From Acidobacteriota bacterium (GTDB lineage: Bacteria > Acidobacteriota > Polarisedimenticolia > J045): 41,769 nucleotides of DNA. This document shows positions 1-7,303 of this stretch, in pieces (the first letter of the stretch is position 1; each line of letters begins with the position of its first letter). The translations under genes and the position numbers were made by a program. The notes under the pieces were generated by a model. It was given only the letters and a program-made list of their open reading frames with translations, searched no databases and was not told where the DNA came from. The stretch lies in the NCBI GenBank assembly GCA_027021395.1, contig JALUUK010000408.1:1-41769 (forward strand), read 5' to 3'.

Positions 1-1
1 T

Positions 2-352
2 CAGACGGATCGGACAGATCATCCCTCGGCACCGGCCGGGGCGTCGGTGGTGCTGCCTCGGCTGCCGGTGGAGGTGTGGGAGCCCGGCCGAGACGATCGG
101 TCGCTGTATCGGCTGCTGCGGGCGTACTGGACCGAGCACGGGCCGGGGATCGAGGCGGCCGGCATCGACGCGGACACGTTCACGGCCGCCGTCCTGGCCG
201 CTCGGGCCCAGCCACGCACGGACCCGCAGCGTTACGCCGAGCGCTGCCTGGAGCTCGGCCTGACGGAGAACTGGCTCGCCCAGGGCCGCGCCTGGCGCCG
301 CCGGCAACGTCTGACGGCTCAACGGCTCGCAACGCACGGAGTGCCACGATGA
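2..352 (+). CDS. C-terminal part of O-like replication initiator paralog (5' truncated by window start)
   Basis: Frame from base 2 reads QTDRTDHPSAPAGASVVLPRLPVEVWEPG..., nearly identical to the C-terminus of the CDS at 40358..41242; ends TGA overlapping the next ATG (ATGA). Confidence 0.75.
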   Translation, partial: QTDRTDHPSAPAGASVVLPRLPVEVWEPGRDDRSLYRLLRAYWTEHGPGIEAAGIDADTFTAAVLAARAQPRTDPQRYAERCLELGLTENWLAQGRAWRRRQRLTAQRLATHGVPR

Positions 353-516
353 GGCAGAACAGCCGCACCATATGGCCTGGGATTGCGCTTACTCTGGCGA
401 TAGTCATAGCCGTCGAGTTCGCGGCTCTGACCAAGGTGGATCGGACCGGAGCTGCGAGGGCTTCTGCCGACCGCGAACTTGATCGCGATGCTTCCGCGCC
501 TCGCCAATGCTCTTGA
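349..516 (+). CDS. small single-TM protein (55 aa)
   Basis: ATGA overlap with upstream gene; MRQNSRTIWPGIALTLAIVIAVEFAALTK... has one hydrophobic helix. Confidence 0.45.
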   Translation: MRQNSRTIWPGIALTLAIVIAVEFAALTKVDRTGAARASADRELDRDASAPRQCS

Positions 517-640
517 CGGCGCCATTCGGCTTCTGGATCGAACTATCGGCCCGGGCTGGCGCAAGGACTGGGCGTTCCGCGAAGTGCTGGATGAAGCGAT
601 CAAGCTCTGGAGCGAGACAAAAAAAGAGGGGTTGGCATGA
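488..640 (+). CDS. small hypothetical protein (50 aa, below the ORF-track cutoff)
   Basis: MLPRLANALDGAIRLLDRTIGPGWRKDWAFREVLDEAIKLWSETKKEGLA; stop overlaps next ATG at 637 (ATGA). Confidence 0.45.
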   Translation: MLPRLANALDGAIRLLDRTIGPGWRKDWAFREVLDEAIKLWSETKKEGLA

Positions 641-954
641 CCATATCCCAGGCGAAAGACGAAGTGGCAGCGGACCCGCTGGAGCGGGCGATGTTCCTCT
701 GCGAGGTACTGTGCGTTTTGTTGAGCCGACATCCGCGCAGGCGGATGCTGTTCATCGCCTGCCAGACGGAAGAGCACACCTGGGTCGTCATCTGCCGGCG
801 GCGGGACTGGCCGCGAGCGATCTGGCAGCTCGCCCGTTGGGCCTTCGACCGCTCGCTCCCGCTCCGGCCCCGCCACGCCCTCGGCCTGGCCGTGCGATTG
901 ACGCTGCAGGTCTTTCGCGGTCGGCGAAGCTCACTGACCGGCATGGAGCAATGA
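637..954 (+). CDS. hypothetical early phage protein, paralog of 41239..41577
   Basis: HTWVVICRRRDWPRAIWQLARWAFDRSLPLRPRHALGLAVRL shared with the right-end copy; ATGA overlaps at both ends. Confidence 0.7.
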   Translation: MTISQAKDEVAADPLERAMFLCEVLCVLLSRHPRRRMLFIACQTEEHTWVVICRRRDWPRAIWQLARWAFDRSLPLRPRHALGLAVRLTLQVFRGRRSSLTGMEQ

Positions 955-1121
955 ACCTATCGACACGAAACGCGGTAGAGTCGGCGATTGACATGGCCAA
1001 ACACGACAGGCGGTCCACGTGGATGGACCTACTGCGTGCATTCAAGACGGTCGTGCGGCGGTACGGAGCGTCCAGCCAGCGACGCGGAAGAGGACATTGC
1101 ATTCGCAAGCGGCGGAGGTAG
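951..1121 (+). CDS. small basic hypothetical protein
   Basis: ATGA coupling with 637..954; MNLSTRNAVESAIDMAKHDRRSTWMDLL... Confidence 0.45.
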   Translation: MNLSTRNAVESAIDMAKHDRRSTWMDLLRAFKTVVRRYGASSQRRGRGHCIRKRRR

Positions 1122-1124
1122 GAT

Positions 1125-1352
1125 ATGTGTATGACACCGAGCAAACCCATCATCTTGCGGGTCTCGACGCGGCTGCGCGAGAGGCTGGAGCGCGAGTGCG
1201 ACCGGAGGAAGTGCGAGCTGTCGGAGCTGGTGCGCTCGCTGCTGGCCGACGCCCTCGGCGATCCGTCGCTGGCCGAGATGCGACCGCCCCGGCGTCCGCG
1301 CAAGGACGAGTTGGAGTCGCCGCCCGGCGGCCGAGCCGATCACGACGACTGA
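1125..1352 (+). CDS. ribbon-helix-helix (CopG/Arc-like) DNA-binding protein
   Basis: PIILRVSTRLRERLERECDRRKCELSELVRSLLADAL matches RHH spacing; start may be the internal ATG at 1131. Confidence 0.65.
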   Translation: MCMTPSKPIILRVSTRLRERLERECDRRKCELSELVRSLLADALGDPSLAEMRPPRRPRKDELESPPGGRADHDD

Positions 1353-1395
1353 CTGCCGATCGCCGGTTTTTTTTCGAAAAAATGTCATACAGATA

Positions 1396-1426
1396 TTGAC
1401 ACCGGCCGATAAGTGTAATACACTTA
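1396..1426 (+). promoter_or_regulatory. sigma70-like promoter with overlapping perfect 17-bp palindrome
   Basis: TTGACA (1396-1401), 17 nt, TACACT (1419-1424); palindrome TAAGTGTA-A-TACACTTA at 1410-1426. Confidence 0.6.
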
Positions 1427-1468
1427 GGCCAGAGTGAGAGGCCGGCGCTGGGCCGGCCGAAAAGAAGT

Positions 1469-1524
1469 GGAGCCGGCGAGGCCGCCACCTCCCGGCTCCT
1501 GGGCCCCACCTGATAGGGAGGTGA
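1469..1524 (+). promoter_or_regulatory. structured 5' leader with SD-sequestering element
   Basis: CACCTCCC (1486-1493) complements GGGAGGTG (1516-1523); competing hairpin GGAGCCGG/CCGGCTCC (1469-1476/1492-1499). Confidence 0.5.
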
Positions 1525-1528
1525 GACC

Positions 1529-2041
1529 ATGAGTTACACTGGCACGACTCTGACGTGTGGTCAAGGGTACGGGGGACGAAAGCCCTGGATCGCTCGGATC
1601 AGCGGCACCGACAGCAAGTACGGATTCGATCGTGAGTTCCTGAGCGTCCGCATGTCCTACAGCCGCTCCGGTAAGACCGGTCGCGGCGAAGCGTACATCA
1701 CCGAGCCCGGCCTCTATCAGTGCCGGGATACCGGCCAGCGGGGCAACGAGGACCGCTTCTATGTCATCCTCCCCGACGCAGATGGCCAGCTTATCGAGCA
1801 TACGATCGACGAGGACGACGCACTGAAACTGGCGGCTCTGCTCGACGAGCATTCGATCGAACAGGCCGCTCGGATTGTCGACGGCGAGCTCCGTATCGGC
1901 CTGGCCGCTGACGATGCTCCGACGCTGGCCGGTTGCATTCAGCAGCTCGAAGCTGCCGTCGGCGAGGCTGGTGGCGCCGATAGTTCTGATCTGGCTCGTA
2001 CCGTCTCTGAGGTGCTCACGCAGCTCAGGCGCCTGGCGTGA
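1529..2041 (+). CDS. hypothetical early phage protein
   Basis: Strong SD GGGAGGTG; flanked by 13-bp inverted repeats. Confidence 0.7.
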   Translation: MSYTGTTLTCGQGYGGRKPWIARISGTDSKYGFDREFLSVRMSYSRSGKTGRGEAYITEPGLYQCRDTGQRGNEDRFYVILPDADGQLIEHTIDEDDALKLAALLDEHSIEQAARIVDGELRIGLAADDAPTLAGCIQQLEAAVGEAGGADSSDLARTVSEVLTQLRRLA

Positions 2042-2129
2042 TCACCTCCCTATCTCCGCGCGGGCGGGTCGGCGTGTTGTGCCGGCCCGCCGACGCGCGG
2101 CCCCCTTGGCTCTTGAGAGGAGCGATCCT

Positions 2130-3065
2130 ATGCGACGATTGATCTACTGTGCGAAGTGGAATTCCCTGCGCGGCGACCGGATTCCCGACGCGTCTGCCCC
2201 GTGGATACGAGTCGGCTTACCCGGTGGCGCATGGGCGATCTGCGTCTGTGACGATCCCGAGGCCCCCGTACCGGCCGGCTGGCAGGAAGCCAGCCGAGAC
2301 GATCGGCTGCCCGTCTCCGCTGCGGAGATCGAACAGCAGGTCGAGCAGCTCAAGCGGCTCGGGTACGACGACGCGGCCGACCTGGTCGACGAGGACTACG
2401 TCCGATCCGTCCGGCACGACCCGGCGACCGAGTGGTATGCCTGGGTCGCACCGCTCGATCTGCTGTCGGACATCGAGGAGGCCGGTCGTATCTACGCTCA
2501 CGCGATGCTGTCCGTCGGGTCGCACCTGACGGAGGTCTGTGTGCGACCCCATGAGGACAGACGGCATTGGCTGGCCTGGGTAGGTATCGGCAGCCGCATG
2601 GAGGCGGTGATCGATGCCCGGCGTGCTTCCGCGTCCTTCGAGACGGCAGAAGAGGCCGAAAGCGCCGCCTTGGCGATCCTGCGGCCGCGGCGCAAGGCCT
2701 TCGAACGCGACCTGCGGACGCGGCTGGCCGGCTGGGCGGACGAAGCAATCCAGCGGATTCTGACCGGCCGCGTGCCGGTCGTCGCCGGCGTGTGGCCGTA
2801 TGCCCCGGAGCCGCGCGTGCGCGTGGCCGATCGGCGCGACACCGATCTCTGGTCCGTCACGCCCCGTCCGCCGGCGGACGATCTGCCGGATGTGCCGGCG
2901 ACGGTCGAGCGCGTCGCCTGGCGTGGCCGGCTGTGGACGCGGCCGCAACTGCGCCGGTTCCGGCGCTACTGTCGGATGAAAGGACAGGGCGACACCGAGC
3001 GAGCGCGAGCATTTCGCGAGTCGGCTCAGCAGATTGATCGGTTGTTGGGCGAGGCCGAGTCATGA
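2130..3065 (+). CDS. hypothetical protein
   Basis: ORF with start MRRLIYCAKWNSLRG and SD-like gagaggagc; overlaps next gene by 4 nt. Confidence 0.65.
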   Translation: MRRLIYCAKWNSLRGDRIPDASAPWIRVGLPGGAWAICVCDDPEAPVPAGWQEASRDDRLPVSAAEIEQQVEQLKRLGYDDAADLVDEDYVRSVRHDPATEWYAWVAPLDLLSDIEEAGRIYAHAMLSVGSHLTEVCVRPHEDRRHWLAWVGIGSRMEAVIDARRASASFETAEEAESAALAILRPRRKAFERDLRTRLAGWADEAIQRILTGRVPVVAGVWPYAPEPRVRVADRRDTDLWSVTPRPPADDLPDVPATVERVAWRGRLWTRPQLRRFRRYCRMKGQGDTERARAFRESAQQIDRLLGEAES

Positions 3066-3379
3066 ACGAGATTCGCACTCATTCCGTCTGCCTGCGCATC
3101 GTCCGCCGCTACTTCGCCTGGCTCATGCCGGGCGCGGCGGACGATCTGTCGCAGACGGTGTGGGTCGCGGTGCTGGAGCATCCGGGCGAGCCGCTGCCGG
3201 TGGTGCGCCGGGCGGCGGTGCGTGGGTGCGAGCGGCTCGCCCGCGATCTCGGCTGGCGGCGGACACGGGACTCCCGCCGCCGGCGAGTCTGGATGAGAGA
3301 GTCCCAATGGCTTCGCCGCGGGCCGCGCCGCCAGGGTGCGCCCGTCGGCAATCAGAATAGGAGGAAGCGATGCAGTTGA
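3062..3379 (+). CDS. small protein resembling ECF sigma region 2
   Basis: RYFAWLMPGAADDLSQTVWVAVLEHPG...VRRAAVRGCERLARDLGWRRTRDSRRRR resembles a sigma region-2 helix pattern. Confidence 0.4.
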   Translation: MNEIRTHSVCLRIVRRYFAWLMPGAADDLSQTVWVAVLEHPGEPLPVVRRAAVRGCERLARDLGWRRTRDSRRRRVWMRESQWLRRGPRRQGAPVGNQNRRKRCS

Positions 3380-4176
3380 GTATTCAGGTCTGCCCGGCGC
3401 CGGACGAAGTGCCCGCAGGCGCTGTGATCATCCAACGTCACGACCCCGACGGTGAGCCGATGCCGTGCCAGTTCTGCGACGGGACTGGTCGGCTGGACAA
3501 GTATCGCGGAGAGCCGTGTCGCAAGTGCGCCGGCAGCGGCCATGGCAAGTTCATTTGGGCAGCACGGTATCTCATCCGAACGGCGGGACAGATCGACGTC
3601 GCCGTCGAGTGGCTGGACTCGCTTGACCAATCTCGGCACCGCGTCGATCGCACGATCGGGCTGGCCGAGACTGGTGGCGGATACACCAATACGGGGCACG
3701 CGACGATCGTCTGCGGCCTGCGCGGCGAGCCACTGCCGTCGGTCGGCGGTCGCGCTGTGTGCGGTGGCGAGCACGCCAGGTTTTGGGTGCACGCCGCGAT
3801 GCTCATCGAATACGGCCACCATCGCGGGCAGGGATGCGGCGACGTATCGCTCGTCGCCATCGACCGCCGCGCGCCGCAGATGGTCGGCATCCAGCATGTT
3901 CGGCTCTGGGAGTTCGACGATGATCTTTCGGAGGTCGTCGTCCGCTCGCCGGAGTACCTGCGGCACAACTACGAGCGCGAGACGATTGACCTGGAATTCC
4001 CGCGCGAGGCGGTACAGGCCGCCATGCGCAAATCACGGGACTACCATTGCCGATCGGCCTACTACGCGGCCGGCACTTACGCACATGGGCCGAGCGGCGC
4101 GCTGCGCGGTGCCGGCGCCGCATGCGGCGGGCTCCCCTCGCCGCACAAGGGACCGGGCATCGGATACACGTCGTAG
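3370..4176 (+). CDS. hypothetical protein with CxxCxGxG zinc motif
   Basis: CQFCDGTGRLDKYRGEPCRKCAGSGHG; overlaps preceding gene. Confidence 0.6.
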   Translation: MQLSIQVCPAPDEVPAGAVIIQRHDPDGEPMPCQFCDGTGRLDKYRGEPCRKCAGSGHGKFIWAARYLIRTAGQIDVAVEWLDSLDQSRHRVDRTIGLAETGGGYTNTGHATIVCGLRGEPLPSVGGRAVCGGEHARFWVHAAMLIEYGHHRGQGCGDVSLVAIDRRAPQMVGIQHVRLWEFDDDLSEVVVRSPEYLRHNYERETIDLEFPREAVQAAMRKSRDYHCRSAYYAAGTYAHGPSGALRGAGAACGGLPSPHKGPGIGYTS

Positions 4177-4187
4177 GACCGAGCTTG

Positions 4188-4988
4188 ATGACCGTCTACG
4201 GATATTGCCGCGTATCCGTAGATCGGACGGAGTCGATCTCGATCAAGACACAGATGCAGCTCATCAGGGAGTACGTTGAGCGGCGGCTGCCGGACGCAGG
4301 CGAACTGCGCTATGTCGTGGATCGCGGCGTGTCGGGCAGCGTGCCGCTCTTTTCGCGTCCGGCCGGACGCCAGCTCCGATCGCTGCAGCGCGGCGACCAC
4401 CTGGTCGTCGCGAAACTGGACCGGGCGTTTCGGTCGGTCCTGGACGGCGCAGCGGTCCTGAGCGAGCTGACGGACGCCGGCGTCGGCGTCCATTGCCTCG
4501 ACGTGCAGGTCGACACGACCACACCCGTCGGCCGCGCGATGCTCCACATGCTGATGACGTTCGCCGAGCTCGAGCGCGAGCGGATCGGTGAGCGGCTGCG
4601 CGCGGCGAACAGACAGCGTCGCCGGCAGGGTCTGCCGTGTGTGCCGACGGAACGCGCGCCGCTCGGCTGGCGAGTGGTCGAGACACGCGACGGACGCCGA
4701 TTTCGCCCGCGACCGGGCGAGCGGAAGAAGTGTCTGACGTTGCTCCGGCTGCGCCGGCGGGGGATGACCTACCGGGAGCTGTGGGAGTATTGCCGGCGGC
4801 GCCGCTGGCGGAACCGGCAGGGGCGGCTCTGGACTCGGGCCCGCATCCGCCGGGCGATAGTCGCGGCCCGCGAGGGATTCCCCCTCGTGAGCGAGGATAG
4901 CCGTCGCTGGGGCGCCGAAAGCGACCGCCCGCGTCACCGGCGACGCCGGCGCGAAAAAATCATTGGCGCTCGACACAGGCAGAGGTAA
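4188..4988 (+). CDS. serine recombinase (resolvase/invertase family)
   Basis: GYCRVSVDRTESISIKTQ, VVDRGVSGSVPLFSRPAGRQL, HLVVAKLDRAFRS, FAELERERIGERLRA. Confidence 0.9.
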   Translation: MTVYGYCRVSVDRTESISIKTQMQLIREYVERRLPDAGELRYVVDRGVSGSVPLFSRPAGRQLRSLQRGDHLVVAKLDRAFRSVLDGAAVLSELTDAGVGVHCLDVQVDTTTPVGRAMLHMLMTFAELERERIGERLRAANRQRRRQGLPCVPTERAPLGWRVVETRDGRRFRPRPGERKKCLTLLRLRRRGMTYRELWEYCRRRRWRNRQGRLWTRARIRRAIVAAREGFPLVSEDSRRWGAESDRPRHRRRRREKIIGARHRQR

Positions 4989-5004
4989 TATGGAAACAAC
5001 CTTC

Positions 5005-5111
5005 CTCTCAGTACCTGAGCACACTGAGAGACAAGTTCCCACCTCACCGTTCGCGGTGAGGACACTGCTGGCGGTGTGGGGTGGCCTGCAGCCCCACGCC
5101 GCTGTTTTTTT
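5005..5111 (+). other. three consecutive hairpins, the last with T-tract (terminator-like)
   Basis: CTCTCAGT/ACTGAGAG; CCTCACC gttcgc GGTGAGG; GTGGGG/CCCCAC followed by T7. Confidence 0.6.
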
Positions 5112-5252
5112 GCCCCCTCCGGATCAGCTTGATGTCCCGGTTCTGAATCCGAAGGCACCCGGCGGCTTGCGCAGCCGAAGGAAGAAAGATTGCGGTCGCT
5201 GAGTCGCCGGTCATTTGCAACGCCGCGTGGGCTAGGGTATGCTCGGGTCGTC

Positions 5253-5651
5253 ATGGCCAAGCTACCGATTCTCATCAGCCTGTTCGGACTCGGGATTTGT
5301 CTCGCCGTCGGCGGAGAGGCGCCACCCCCGCAGCCGCAACTGGTCCTACCGGGTCGCGTCGTCCGGGTCGTTGACGGCGACACGCTCGACGTAGAAGTGA
5401 CCCTTCGCGTGCGCGTGCGACTCCTGGATTGCTGGGCGCCGGAGGTGCGGACCGAGCAGGGCAAGAAGGCGGCTCAGCGAATGCGCGAGCTGGTGAAGGA
5501 TGGCAAGTGCCGGCTCGTGGTGCCGCTCCCGGCCGACGGCGAGCTCAGACGCTGCTTCACCTTCGGCCGAGTGCTTGGCCGAGTCTATTGCGGCGGTCAA
5601 GATGTCGGCCGGCAGTTGGTGCGGGAGGGACTCGCCAGCTCCCACAAGTGA
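5253..5651 (+). CDS. secreted thermonuclease-like (SNase) protein
   Basis: Hydrophobic N-terminus then GRVVRVVDGDTLDVEVTLRVRVRLLDCWAPEVRTEQGKKAAQ. Confidence 0.85.
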   Translation: MAKLPILISLFGLGICLAVGGEAPPPQPQLVLPGRVVRVVDGDTLDVEVTLRVRVRLLDCWAPEVRTEQGKKAAQRMRELVKDGKCRLVVPLPADGELRRCFTFGRVLGRVYCGGQDVGRQLVREGLASSHK

Positions 5652-5719
5652 ATCCGAGTAGCGGCCGTCACTGGAATTAACCCTTGACCCGCCGCCTGGC
5701 CGCGCGGAGCAGAACGTCC

Positions 5720-5745
5720 CGGGCCCACGCCGCTGTTTGTGGGCG
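5720..5745. terminator. hairpin between convergent operons
   Basis: GCCCACgccgctgtttGTGGGC between the plus-strand stop (5651) and minus-strand stop (5759). Confidence 0.5.
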
Positions 5746-5758
5746 CAGGCGGTCGCGG

Positions 5759-7303
5759 CTACCAGTCGTAGACCGCTCGGAGGAAACCCGAGTGGAGCAG
5801 CCAATTGTTGAGGTGAGTCACGGCGATTTTCGACGTCGGCTCCGGTCCGTAGTCTTCCGCTGCCAGCCAGTAGCTCAGAATTTGGTTGCCGCCGAGCAGC
5901 CAGGCTTCGGTGCGGTAATCCTCCGGATAGCCGTTGGCGAGCAATGGATGGCCCGGCTGGAGGACTTCGCCGACTGGATAGGGGTACGGATCCGGAAAAG
6001 GTGTGCCCGGCTTCGCATACTCCCGCGACCAGAAATCCAGCGACAATCCCAATCCGCTCAGCAGTTCGGTCCACCAGCGATTCGTCATCGGCGGCGGGAC
6101 TTGCGGCAAATTGGCGTGGCCGCCGGCGGTCAATAACGAGAGTGACAAGTGATTGACCGGCGGCATCAGCAGGAGGCGCTTATTGCCGAGGCTTAGCCAG
6201 CGTTTCAACTCAGCCAACTGATCGGCAAAAGCCGCCGGTGACAATTCACCGATCAAGATCACCAGCTTAGCTTGATCCGGCAGTCTCGTGGCGGAGCGGG
6301 GCGATCCGTCGGACGCGTAGCCGACGCACGTCGCCGCGTCGAATCCGAAGGTGCCCCAGACATAGCCCCGTGGATCGGCCACTGTCGATGCACCGCGAAA
6401 CCCAAACCGGTAGAACCATTGTTCGGAAGCGCTGAAGCCAGCCCGGGTGTCCTCGAAGCAGCCAGCAGGATTCCACAGCACGACCCGGATCGCACCGCAA
6501 TCGGACGTATCGTACGCGGCGCCGTAGGGATCGTCGATCGTCGGATCATCCGCATTGAGGTCGGGGCGATACAGGGCGAATGGGGCGAACGATGCGCCGG
6601 CATTCGTTAAGCCGTCGTGGCCGGCGGGGCGGTGCCGAAGGTAGGGGTACCAGGATCCGTTTCCGGCACAATCGAGGCACCCGAATTGCAAGACGATTGA
6701 TCTCACCTCGACGAGGTAGTACCCGCCCCAGCTCGCGTTCAAGACCGGCAGGAGAAGCGAGAGCGGCTGGCCGAAATGCATGTTGGCCGGCTCTGGGAAG
6801 ACGCCGAAAGGATCGATGTAGGCCCATGTGTACCAAGGGCGAGGCTGTGCTCCGAAGACCGCACCGCCAGCCGTGCACCACCCCCCGACGATGCATCGCA
6901 AATTTGCTCGGTCGACTCGTCCGATTGCCACGGGGATCACTTGCCGGCCGGTCGGGGTCAGCGCGTCGACGAGAAGTCGCCAGACAGCGCCGTTCTGCCG
7001 GATCCAAGTGATTTCGTAAGGGCTGAGCCGGCCACTGAGGAATCCGGACTGACGCATGGGTGACAGATCGGCTGCCTTCCAGTACGGGTAATCGCTGAAA
7101 TAGTCCCAATAGATTGTCGCTCCATTACGGTCGAACCCGTCGCTCGACCAGTCAGTCAGCGTCGGCTGGGGCAGGATCGGGAACGCGATTTCCGTTGAGA
7201 GCGGGCAGGGAATCGGATCGTCCCCGGTCGTGATGAGCGTATCGCCCTCGGGATGAACGTAGCCGGTCTCTCGGCCAGTGCTGAGCCATCGCAACTCGGT
7301 CAT
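5759..7303 (-). CDS. hypothetical phage structural protein
   Basis: 514-aa ORF, last gene of the minus-strand structural operon; 4-nt overlap with 7300..9195. Confidence 0.7.
   Translation of the reverse strand: MTELRWLSTGRETGYVHPEGDTLITTGDDPIPCPLSTEIAFPILPQPTLTDWSSDGFDRNGATIYWDYFSDYPYWKAADLSPMRQSGFLSGRLSPYEITWIRQNGAVWRLLVDALTPTGRQVIPVAIGRVDRANLRCIVGGWCTAGGAVFGAQPRPWYTWAYIDPFGVFPEPANMHFGQPLSLLLPVLNASWGGYYLVEVRSIVLQFGCLDCAGNGSWYPYLRHRPAGHDGLTNAGASFAPFALYRPDLNADDPTIDDPYGAAYDTSDCGAIRVVLWNPAGCFEDTRAGFSASEQWFYRFGFRGASTVADPRGYVWGTFGFDAATCVGYASDGSPRSATRLPDQAKLVILIGELSPAAFADQLAELKRWLSLGNKRLLLMPPVNHLSLSLLTAGGHANLPQVPPPMTNRWWTELLSGLGLSLDFWSREYAKPGTPFPDPYPYPVGEVLQPGHPLLANGYPEDYRTEAWLLGGNQILSYWLAAEDYGPEPTSKIAVTHLNNWLLHSGFLRAVYDW

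Noticed and set aside
3370-4176. DnaJ homolog
   Set aside because: Only CxxCxGxG zinc motifs are present; no J-domain HPD motif.
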